Source of the DNA: Acanthaster planci
Taxonomy: Eukaryota > Echinodermata > Asteroidea > Valvatida > Acanthasteridae
NCBI RefSeq assembly: GCF_001949145.1
Contig: NW_019091526.1
Coordinates: 124,001-188,000 of the forward strand
Length of the DNA stretch: 64,000 nt
Reading direction: 5' to 3'
Part shown: piece by piece, positions 36,701 through 44,700 of the stretch
Position numbering within the stretch: the stretch's first letter is position 1
Layout of the letters: every line of letters begins with the position of its first letter
Position numbers and translations under genes: made by a program
The notes under the pieces: model-generated
Told to the model about the DNA's origin: nothing
Database searches by the model: none
Seen by the model: only the letters and a program-made list of their open reading frames with translations

Positions 36701-37443
36701 GTTGAAATTTAATGAAGGCAAGGCCAAAGTGGCCTGTTCCTTTTTTTCCCACAATCGGGGCCTGTGTGTGTGATTCTTAGCTGTGTTCTGGGGGTATCCA
36801 AGGGGATTGTATATATTTGGGGACGTAACCCCCAGTTTTTTGACATTTTGATTTTGCAAAACTGGTAAGTTCCCCCCCAAACGAAAGGCAACACTCTGTT
36901 CATTGCGCTGACCCTATTTACTTGAAATCAGAGAAAATGTGACNNNNNNNNNNNNNNNNNNNNNNNNNNNNNNNNNNNNNNNNNNNNNNNNNNNNNNNNN
37001 NNNNNNNNNNNNNNNNNNNNNNNNNNNNNNNNNNNNNNNNNNNNNNNNNNNNNNNNNNNNNNNNNNNNNNNNNNNNNNNNNNNNNNNNNNNNNNNNAGTT
37101 ATTAAGCATGATGTCACAGTCATCTACCAAGGTCAATTCAAAAGTTAAAATGCAACTCTCCCTTCTTTTATACTATTATAGGAACAGGGTCCCCAAATTT
37201 ACATTCCCCAACCAACACAACCGCAACATGTTCAAGAACATGTTCAACATGTCCAATGTCTATTCACAGCAACGAAATTACACCCTGTCCAATACTTAAA
37301 TTACGAATGCAAGCACCCAGAGTATTTCGGCACTTTCTTACCTTATCACCATCTTTAAAGTGGTTACCTGATGCTTCGGAGGACTCCAACAATGTCAACA
37401 AAATTGCGAACAAAATTCGAGATGCCACCTCGACGGACGCCAT
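21590..37443 (-). CDS. TM9SF1: Transmembrane 9 superfamily member 1 (complete gene, 14 coding exons)
   Basis: A nonaspanin: a large extracytoplasmic N-terminal region followed by nine membrane segments, acting in Golgi/endosomal membranes, with family links to cargo sorting and autophagy. The 14 exons join in frame to 593 codons plus stop (human protein about 606). Residues 1-24 look like a signal peptide. Conserved blocks include VNKVGPY and [11 protein letters not shown] (lumenal), FPRTLE followed by [15 protein letters not shown] (first membrane helix), [45 protein letters not shown] and [10 protein letters not shown]. The protein ends NLKMD; KXD/E at the C-terminus is the known COPI-binding Golgi retention signal of this family. 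All introns are GT-AG. The match to TM9SF1, rather than TM9SF2, 3 or 4, is clear from the C-terminus SLKFIRYIY. The gene is divergent from ELOA. Confidence 0.96.
21819..21838. repeat. (ATGG)n microsatellite
   Basis: About five ATGG units, read as CCAT on the transcribed strand, 28-47 bases upstream of the start of TM9SF1 exon 14. It lies in the region normally holding the branch point. Confidence 0.85.
22639..22883. mobile_element. MITE with CAATTTCATAG...GCTGCTT inverted ends
   Basis: About 245 bp in the last intron of TM9SF1. The left end reads CTGGGGCCAATTTCATAGAG and then CTGCTT; the right end read in reverse is CTGGTCAATTTCATAGCG and then CTGCTT, followed on both sides by TTAAGC. No coding frame. 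A decayed relative is at 1431-1618. Elements with such ends are, as far as I recall, common in marine deuterostome genomes. Confidence 0.72.
23311..23895 (-). mobile_element. TTAA-flanked MITE (piggyBac-like), copy A
   Basis: A 585-bp unit in the last TM9SF1 intron, inverted relative to the other copies. It starts TTAACCACTTCCTGCC and ends GGGAAGTGGTTAA, giving terminal inverted repeats with TTAA at each edge, the target-site pattern of piggyBac-type transposons. Near its end lies a perfect 8-bp stem, GGTGCCCGAAACCGGGCACC (23859-23878). A 165-codon open frame across it is not shared by other copies, so I treat the element as non-coding. Confidence 0.75.
23944..24135 (-). CDS. TM9SF1: TM9SF1 coding exon 13
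   Basis: Residues 463-526 plus two bases, [30 protein letters not shown] and [14 protein letters not shown]. The donor GTAAGT lies 49 bases from the TTAA element at 23311-23895. Confidence 0.95.
24514..24686. mobile_element. MITE with TGAGCCAATT inverted ends
   Basis: About 173 bp in TM9SF1 intron 12. Left end TGAGCCAATTATGGTATT; right end read in reverse TGAGCCAATTCGCTATTTCC. The interior shares CGCATGCT and a CTTTTGGAAATA-like right arm with the element at 49238-49415, so both belong to one family. Confidence 0.6.
25182..25344 (-). CDS. TM9SF1: TM9SF1 coding exon 12
   Basis: Residues 409-462 plus two bases, [27 protein letters not shown] and LVGGFLPF. The [10 protein letters not shown] stretch is a signature of the nonaspanin domain. 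Ends in phase 2. Confidence 0.95.
26118..26228 (-). CDS. TM9SF1: TM9SF1 coding exon 11
   Basis: Residues 372-408 plus one base, [14 protein letters not shown] and [18 protein letters not shown], membrane helices flanking a short loop. Donor GTGAGT. Confidence 0.95.
26579..26671 (-). CDS. TM9SF1: TM9SF1 coding exon 10
   Basis: Residues 341-371 plus one base, [20 protein letters not shown], ending in TSSLFT. Donor GTAAAA; phase 1. Confidence 0.94.
27180..27305 (-). CDS. TM9SF1: TM9SF1 coding exon 9
   Basis: Residues 299-340 plus one base, with [20 protein letters not shown] and [13 protein letters not shown], parts of membrane helices 2 and 3. Phase 1 at both junctions. Confidence 0.95.
28200..28347 (-). 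CDS. TM9SF1: TM9SF1 coding exon 8
   Basis: Residues 250-298 plus one base. Contains the cytoplasmic loop with an acidic stretch ([12 protein letters not shown]) and [17 protein letters not shown], leading into the second helix. Confidence 0.95.
28395..28560 (+). mobile_element. tRNA-derived SINE fragment
   Basis: In TM9SF1 intron 7. A degraded B-box-like word GGCTTGAATCC follows a weak A-box-like stretch by the usual distance, and is followed by TGTCCTTGGGGAAGTCGTTT. The latter resembles the CCTTGGGCAAG motif seen in the body of many metazoan SINEs. No tail is preserved. Confidence 0.4.
28911..28982 (-). CDS. TM9SF1: TM9SF1 coding exon 7
   Basis: Residues 226-249, [20 protein letters not shown], encoding the first transmembrane helix after the lumenal domain. 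Phase 0; donor GTGAGT. Confidence 0.95.
30024..30200 (-). CDS. TM9SF1: TM9SF1 coding exon 6
   Basis: Residues 167-225, from [10 protein letters not shown] (NIT is a potential N-glycosylation site) through TYSVVWQET to NFFPRTLE, just before the first membrane helix. Phase 0 both sides. Confidence 0.95.
31341..31459 (-). CDS. TM9SF1: TM9SF1 coding exon 5
   Basis: Residues 127-166, [19 protein letters not shown] and IEYNGDQ. Joins in phase 1 to exon 4 (G|AT, Asp) and ends in phase 0 before GTAGGT. Confidence 0.95.
31580..31985. repeat. CTCAATCCTCCAAAATC-type repeats with foldback
   Basis: TM9SF1 intron 4 carries several diverged copies of the word CAATCCTCCAAAATC. At 31913-31933 and 31952-31975 two of them face each other and form a stem of about 21 bp (right arm with a 3-base insertion) around an 18-base loop. 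Similar words recur at 29455-29730 in intron 6. Confidence 0.6.
32011..32115 (-). CDS. TM9SF1: TM9SF1 coding exon 4
   Basis: Residues 92-126, including [13 protein letters not shown]. Of two AG dinucleotides at the acceptor only the first keeps the frame (joining as K-Q-N-E). The donor GTAAGG lies 35 bases from the foldback repeat at 31913-31975. Confidence 0.95.
32709..32790 (-). CDS. TM9SF1: TM9SF1 coding exon 3
   Basis: Residues 65-91 plus one base, containing [14 protein letters not shown]. It is bounded by TTTCCAG and GTAAGT and ends in phase 1. Confidence 0.95.
33016..34750. repeat. Diverged interspersed repeat, three copies
   Basis: Segments near 33016-33090, 34168-34250 and 34670-34745 share the order: TTCCAT..., ACACCTTGTG-like, ...ATGAGACTNGTCTGAAA. 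They lie in TM9SF1 introns 1 and 2. Too diverged to define ends; probably fragments of an old dispersed element. Confidence 0.4.
33761..33850 (-). CDS. TM9SF1: TM9SF1 coding exon 2
   Basis: Residues 35-64, [18 protein letters not shown] onward to RPEK, the most conserved lumenal block of the family. Phase 0 on both sides; acceptor TTTGCAG, donor GTAGGA. Confidence 0.96.
35700..36080. promoter_or_regulatory. CpG-richer block with NRF1-like palindrome
   Basis: Unlike its surroundings, this block is rich in CpG and contains the perfect palindrome GCGCATGCGC (35918-35927), the core of the NRF1 motif, plus repeated ACATGTAC words. Several overlapping open frames of 80-180 codons on both strands reflect the base composition rather than a gene. 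It could be an alternative promoter, an enhancer or a CpG-rich insertion. Confidence 0.35.
36944..37096. other. Assembly gap
   Basis: A run of 153 N in TM9SF1 intron 1, about 245 bases from exon 1. Nothing can be read here. The exon 1 to exon 2 junction does not depend on it. Confidence 1.
37342..37443 (-). CDS. TM9SF1: TM9SF1 coding exon 1
   Basis: Residues 1-34. The ATG (37441-37443) opens [19 protein letters not shown], a typical signal peptide with probable cleavage near residue 24. The exon ends with AAG before a GTAAGA donor, phase 0. No earlier in-frame start is needed because the next residues already match the mature N-terminus of the family. Confidence 0.93.
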
Positions 37444-38660
37444 CTTACTTTACGGTACGTGAGCCGCGCCGGTCGAGAATTCCCGAGAAAAACCGATTTC
37501 TCGAGAATCCCTAAAAATGTAGTCTGCTGCCCTTGGACAGCAGGTTTGGTCACATAAAGAATCCATACATAGAAAAGATACTAGCCCTCGGTGTTTTTTT
37601 ATCAACTCCGGGGGGCGCTCTTCACCTCGGTCGAATTCAGGGATGCAGGGATGAAGGAGCAGCTGTGGTAATTTTGTGGCGGAGAAGTCAATTTAAATAA
37701 CAATTTTTGTTTGATAAATTAAGATACTGTAAACCACTATGAAGAATGAAGTATACTCAAACAGCAGTTCTTAACACTGTTTAGGTTGTAATTTATTGGC
37801 CCCACAGCCTTGATTCAGAAGGCAGCTAGTCGGCTAGACATCCTGTGTGGCATGTGGCAAAAGTCAGTCTAGCCTAGTACTAGCATGCCAAGTGTACTAT
37901 GGTACCGCTGCTGTGTGACGCTGAGAGTGCATTTATTTATACTTTTCAGTTTCAGACCTTGCTATCTGTGGATGTTCTTCTGCTATCAGTCAATCAGTCT
38001 GCCATCTATTGATGACAGTGCATCAGGTATCAATTTTCATTTCATTTTCGTGCGCCTAGGAGATTGTTTTGAATAACGAGGAAGTAAAGAATATGGTCAC
38101 TCCTTGATTTCTACAGGACCCATTGGTTACCGGGAAGGCCCAGTACTCCAGTGGAGCATTGTTTACAGAATAAAGCAGAAGCAGAAGAGGCATGATTGAC
38201 CAGCACTGGAGACTGATTGTTTCAATCCAACATTTTGGCCGTTTTGCATATACATATTCTGACATTTTTTGTCAGGAAGTTATTCATTCATGTTTGATAT
38301 GTATGGTCTGGAACAGTACACATGTACAGTTGGCAATGAAAAGGATCATAACATATTTTACTCCTGATGTTATTTCTGCATTGTGTCATCTTTGCTATTT
38401 ATTACACTCCCAGGGCCTGTGCGATCATTTTGTTCCAATTTCAATTATTTTCTGTTCAGGTTCAAGTTCAGACTTGAACATTGTATTGAAGTTTGTGTCA
38501 CGTTTTTGCAAAGTGAACTGAGGTACATTTCAAATGAGATTGTGCTCTATTAATACTTAGGATCTGCTACTGGCACCTTCACAGATTTAAAGTAACCCCT
38601 GACCTCTTTGCTGACCTCTTGACCCCTTAATGCATCACGGATCAAGTGTAGTGAGCTACC
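37444..38660. promoter_or_regulatory. Intergenic segment between divergent TM9SF1 and ELOA starts
   Basis: Only 1217 bases separate the two start codons, so both 5' UTRs and core promoters must lie here unless upstream non-coding exons exist. Near TM9SF1 there is a GC-rich patch with GAGCCGCGCCGGTCG and two CGAGAA-type palindromes (TTCTCGAGAA at about 37498). Near ELOA are three TGACCY half-sites. No TATA box stands out. Confidence 0.6.
38600..38625. promoter_or_regulatory. Cluster of nuclear-receptor half-sites upstream of ELOA
   Basis: TGACCT at 38600-38605, TGACCT at 38612-38617 and TGACCC at 38620-38625 are direct repeats of the AGGTCA-type half-site on the minus strand, with spacings of 6 and 2 bases. 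They end 35 bases before the ELOA ATG and may lie in the 5' UTR. Function is inferred from motif only. Confidence 0.3.
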
Positions 38661-38741
38661 ATGGCGGAAATCAGTGTGGTGTCAGTTGTTCAGTTGCTCC
38701 GTGATAAGTTGTCTGCCGACCCACCCCCACCACATCATAAG
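38661..38741 (+). CDS. ELOA: ELOA coding exon 1
   Basis: Residues 1-27, [19 protein letters not shown]. The start context ACCATGG is a strong Kozak match. Ends in AAG before GTAATT, phase 0. Confidence 0.92.
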
Positions 38742-41700
38742 GTAATTGTGAAAGAAAGAGTGTCATTTGCCGTCGTCCAGTTTCACCCTTTTTAGTTTTT
38801 TAGCAACTGGCATGATCATGAAACTGATACATGTCAATGATAACTGCTTAATTCCTTCCTTTGTAGAGGGTGAGTGGGTGGTGCAAGCAGTTGGGCGGCC
38901 AGCCAAAAATACCAAAAATCAGAGATTTCAGGTCCTGTTAAATTACGCTATTAACACGTTGACTGTCCCCCACAAGTGTACACGTTGTCACAGGTGTGAC
39001 AATGAGAGGCTGTTGTGAAATAAATTGATACACTGGCATCACTGAGAGCACAACGAATACACTGCTGGCAGTATTGAGGACATACACCTGTAAAATGATC
39101 ATGTTCAAACAGACACCTGAAAGGTACCTATTAAATATGCACGCATGCTTACAACACTAGGCGAATGGTAACACCCTGTGAAATTGTGCGTGGCAGTCAA
39201 CGTCTTAACCTTTTTGTGCCGGGGTGCCCGGTACAGGGTACCTTGGGTTTGTTCGCATAGCCGGGGTGCCTGAAATTGGACAAAAGAGCTGGACCTTGTA
39301 ACAACAGACAGTACTCGGAACAACAGACTGGGCTGCTGGGAATTGCCAACATTTTTTCAGTTGTCAGTAGTGGAGGAATCCGTCATTGTTTTGAAAGATG
39401 ATACCACTGTTTGTGGCATTCAGTGCGAGCGGATTGCCACCGGGGACAAAAGTGCTCCAGCGGTCCAGTGATGAGTGATACAATACTGCTGCACGCTAAT
39501 CTGGCCCCTATTGAAAAGACGCCAGCAGCGCACTGTGCTGGTTTCGGGAACAAAAGAAAATTACTTAACACCGCACAATGTGGACCATTTTGATGGCAGG
39601 CCTGGCTGAAATACACGGGTGTCAATAGATGTTGTCTGTCAGATTAAAGTAGCCACCAGACAGTCACTCGATGGGGTTTAAGCATTCTGGATAAAAAAGA
39701 TATGAATTTTGGAAGATTTTTGAAAACCGAAGATATTGAAAATCGCCCGGCATTAGACGCTGCATTTCCAAAGGCACCCGACAGCAATTGGTTAAGTAGG
39801 ACAGCCCTTGTATATTCGTGTGAAAATAATGCAACAATAAATACATAAACACATCAGAAGTTTGGTTAATTAACTACCATAACTTGGCAGTCCCCTCTCA
39901 TCAAGGACAGATGTACTTACATGTATTCCCGGTAATAAAGAATGTGATAAATGATTAAGTCAGTGTTGATAAAGTCAATTGTTCTTCGCTTTTGTAGATT
40001 TTGAGGATTCTCCAAAAACTATCAGAGTTGCCTATGTCCATCGATGTATTGCATGTAAGTAGCAATCCACATGACTTTTTAAAGCTGGGCATAATAACCT
40101 TAACCAGTACAGAACGGACAGTTGTTTCAGCAAGTCCGGTTTAGACTGTATCTCTGATCAAGACTTGCTCTGATTAAGAAGCCCTTCCCACAAGCCATAA
40201 ATTTGCATTTTTTTCTAAGAATCCAAAAAAGTACTGTGAACTTCTTGTTTAGTTGAAAATTGCCTTCAGAAAATTGTGTTCCCTCAGGGGATGCCAACAA
40301 TGAAATTTCATAACTTGGTCCCTTTTTGGTTTTATCAGATCCACTTGCAGCAGAAACAGGTTTGCAGGAATTGTAAAACTTTTCTTTTGATGTTCTATAA
40401 AATATTCCTACAGGAAACAGGAATCGGCAAAGTTGTGAATGGATTCCGCAAGTATGAGGGCGACATTGCTGAAACGGCGCGCAGCCTGGTGAGGACTTGG
40501 AAAGCCATGGTGCGGGAAGCCATGCATGAAGAGGCCAACAGGCAAGAGGGTAGTGAAATGCCGACCCAAACAGAATCGTCTCCTCGGTCCAATGCAGCTT
40601 CAAAGTTACACAGTCCTCCGAAGCAGCAAAGCCCGTATGCCCACAGCTTGCCGAGGTCACAGGATGTCTCCAAACCACACAGGCCGTCCAACTCGAAAAT
40701 GTTATCGCAGACGAGTTGTTACACGTCGACGCACGGCTCCCCCAAATCCCAGGGTTCTTCCAAGATTGCCACTGAACGGAAGCACCAGAGCAACGATGCC
40801 TCATCCGCAAGAGAATACACTCAACTGAAGGAGAAGCCCTCTTCCTCCAGTGGGAGTCCTGTGAAGAAATTGAAAAGCCATCACTCCCCTGTAAGTGGAA
40901 CGGCCAAGTCACATGATAAGAGAGACGTGGAAACTGGTGGGAAACCCAAAAGCCATGTTTCTTCAGATAAGCGATCTGTGACAGACTCAGCCAAGCCACA
41001 TGATAGGTCGCATGACAGGTCACATGATGGATCGCATAACAAAGCTGCCATAATTGGAGTACAGAAATCTTCAGAGTATAAACAAACACTCCATTCTGGG
41101 CATAGTCACAAATCTCATGACAAATACAATTCTGTCAGTAGCAAAAAAACTGACTGGAAAGAAAATACCACAACAGAAAAATATACAACTGCTAATGTGG
41201 AGTTGACGCTGGAATCAAATCCAAAGAAAGTGACAAAATCTATCAAAAAGGAGAACTTGACTACTAACGGCGAAGTTGTGTCTCAGAAATCAACTTCAAC
41301 CAAAACAGATAACAAGGGAAAATCAGCATCACATTTGTCCGACAAGATCAAGCCAAGAGCATCAATGCAGCAGCAGGAAGGTTTCAACAAACCTCAATCC
41401 AAACTACCGAGCAGCAACAAAAAGCTGAAGGATGACAACGTAAAGACGGATAATTTGGACGACGAGTCAGATGGGCAGAATTTCAATAACTCTGGAATGT
41501 CATTTGGAGATTGCCTGCTGGGTCCCATGGTAACCAAAGTCAAAAAAGTCACTAAAAATAAGCCACCCACAACTTCAAAACTTTCTTTGAAAATGCCCAC
41601 CAGCACCGGCCCTATTAAACCCTCAACAGTGGGCAAGGCGAGTGCCAAACCAGCCAGTACTTCCTCGTCTGACCCTGGTAGGGCGAAGGTCAAAGGTAAC

Positions 41701-44700
41701 AAAACTGACCCCAGCAGGGCAAAGGTGAACGTGAAAAGCTCACAAAAGGAGAAGAGCCTCCAGGGTAAGCAGGCAGTCTCAGAAAGTTTGTCGGGAGGTC
41801 AGAGGTCAGAAGAAGGTCGGCGGAGCAGGAAGAAAAGGAGTATAAGTGAAGAAGAGGAGGAAGCCATTAAAATGGCCAAAAAGGTAAAAAAAAAAAAATG
41901 AAAATTTTACTTGTCAAAGACCAAGATCTGTCAAGTGTGATTTTTTTGTGATCGCCAAAGTCCACTATGACCGTCACAAGACCAGAAACATCCATCATGA
42001 AATCCCAAAAGACCATCACACAACCAATATACCCCCTTCAGTCTGACTTCAAGTCGCAAGCTATTCAAATGAACTGCAACAAAAGCATTCCTTTATCATT
42101 GCTCCCCAAGTTGCTTGTGACCACTTGTGTTTGTAGTCTTGTGATTGTCTTGACTACTGCATCATGTAGTTAAAATTGTTTCTTTTCAGTAACCTGAGTG
42201 TTGTTTTATTCCATCAGGTGAGGAGGGAATCGACAGAAGTATCGCTGAGCTTGCCCGAAATTCAGCCTAACTACAAACCAATACGTCTTCCTGAGGTACC
42301 ATCTCCAATGAAGAAGAGATGTAAGCTGACTAAATGTTCATCATTTCTCTGCAGAGATCAGGCTTTTGTCATAGTCTCTTGATAAATACTCTTGATAAAA
42401 ATCAGTTGCCCAAAGGAGTTAAGTTTTACCTGAAAAGGATACATGATCAAGTAACGCTGCTTTTTGGAGGGCTTTGCAAATGACCCCACATTTCTTCATA
42501 AAAAATCCAAGGCTTTCAAAACAACATTAAAATGCTGTTTGTTTTGTGTTTGTAGCTCTGACGCCTGAGGAGGAGATGGCTTATCTTGCCTCCAAGCAGG
42601 GACGGACTAAAGTCTTCTCTGGACGATCCCGAATCAATCGGCTCACAAGTAAATACATTTAGGGACTGTTTCAAAAGTTGTCCAAAATCCATTTTTAAGA
42701 AAGTTCTTCTTTTAGGATGAGCGATACAGTACCGCTGCATGCTAATCTGGCCCCTTTTGAAAAGACGCAAGTTGGCACTGTGCCAGTTTTGGGAACAAAA
42801 GAAAATTACATAACACTGCACAATCTGGGCTCTTTTTACAAGGCGGCTGGCCTGGCTGAAATACACGGGCGTCAATAGATGTTGTTTGTCAGATTAAAGT
42901 TGCCACCAGACAGTCATTAGTATGGGTGTTAACATCCAGTAAACGAAGCTAGGATTTTTTGGAAGAATTTTGAAAATGGAAAATCTTGAAAATCACCCGG
43001 TTTTACGTCATGCAACTTCAAATTACACCCAGCATCAAGTGGTTAAGACCACTTTAGGATCTGACAATATTTGAAATTTTATGTGGAACAAAAGAAATTT
43101 GGCACATACTGTGCCATACATTGAAAACATAATTTTTATAAACATACAACAGTGAAGGGCAAAACAACCTAGTGTCAATTAACATCTTCCAGACACAAAA
43201 CCTGTTTTAGATATAATTTTACTTTGTTGGATTTGAAGCCAAACCTATTGTCACCGCTGAGGGTTACGAAGAATGTGTTACAATTTACTGTATTGGTTTC
43301 AGGTGTTCCACGGTTATATGACATATGCATGGAAATGCTCTGTGACAACATAGATGGTGAGTATATTTCAGGTTTGTTCCATCGAAATCTAATTTTCCTG
43401 TTTGTGACACACATTGCTGTCATTGGGAAGTCCAGTGTTTAAGGTTTACTTTCCTTTTGCGACGTTTCTCTTTGAGCGTTGAGCATTATTCTCCCGTTCT
43501 TGTCAGATTTGAATTTTGTGCTCATCTTCCTTCAGTTTTTGAATGGCCCGTTTAGCAATATTTAATTTGTTTCTCATGTAAACACGTGATGATTGAATTA
43601 ACTCCAAAGAGTGTAAGTTTTAACTTTTCTTTTGTTCTTTCTGTTTTGTATTTAGCCTTGGATGATGTAGGTGGGGTGCCCTATGATATATTGTACCCCG
43701 TCTTACAAAAGTGCACTCCACAGCAGCTGTTCCACCTGGAGGACTGTAATCCGGTTGGTGCCAGATTCTTTATGACACCACTTGTGATCTGTTTTAGTCG
43801 ATGCATAAATGCTTGGATAAAAATGTGACGTATCACTGTTCGCAAGATCATAAGAAAACAGTTTTGAAAAATGTAAACCCTTTAATGGTAGAAGTTCAAA
43901 AGTTCTGTCTGCATATTTATTATTATTAATTATTATTATTAATCGTGTCTGGTAATGACACCAAGGATTCCTCAAAAGTGCCCTAGGCACGGTAGCATTT
44001 AAGCCACAGTCACAGTTTCAGAGGAGGGAGGAAAACGCCTCAGGGATATTTTGGGTAAAACCCGCTGAATTAGGGAGGGACTGAAAACCTGATCCGCATG
44101 TGGACGGGGCCGGGATTTGAACCCTGGAGGCAAAGATGGAAGGTGAGGAAAGAACCGCTATGCCAACCTGACTCGTAGTTGGGTATTTGTAAACTTTTAT
44201 GTCTGTGACTTAGTCCAGAATAACTTTTTTTTTCAGTTACTGGCATCACACGATGTCTTTTGTCAATATTTTGACTGCGATAGACACCATCCTTTTCCCC
44301 TAGCATTTTCTTGAAGACACCGATCCGCTTTGGCAGAAACACGTTGAGAGGGAGTTCAAGGGCAAGCAGCCAGATGAAATGGAGTCCTGGAGAGAAATTT
44401 ACATTGTAAGTCGAGAAAAATACTCAATCTCAGGACTCGTCCTTTGCTGAATTGCAGAAAAATTGTTTATTGAGAGTCACTCTGGGTTGAGGTCAGGTAG
44501 AGTTCCAAGTCAAAGCTTAAGTTTTATATCACTTGATTTGAGTCACAGCTCAACATATAATTTACTTGATTTGAGTCACAGCTCAACATATAATTTACTT
44601 GATTTGAGTTGTAGCTCAACATATAATTAACTTGATTTGAGTCGTAGCTCAACATATAATTATTACTTGATTTGATGCTCAGCATGTAATTCACTTTATT

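Larger units (their letters stand above)
33851..37341 (-). other. TM9SF1: TM9SF1 intron 1
   Basis: The largest TM9SF1 intron, about 3.5 kb. It contains two of the three diverged repeats, a single N at 35326, a CpG-richer block at about 35700-36080 and the assembly gap at 36944-37096. No further coding exon is needed: exon 1 and exon 2 join exactly in phase. Confidence 0.85.

Noticed and set aside
40127-41089. 320-codon open frame on the minus strand
   Set aside because: Antisense shadow of ELOA exon 3, which has clear homology and correct splice phases on the plus strand.
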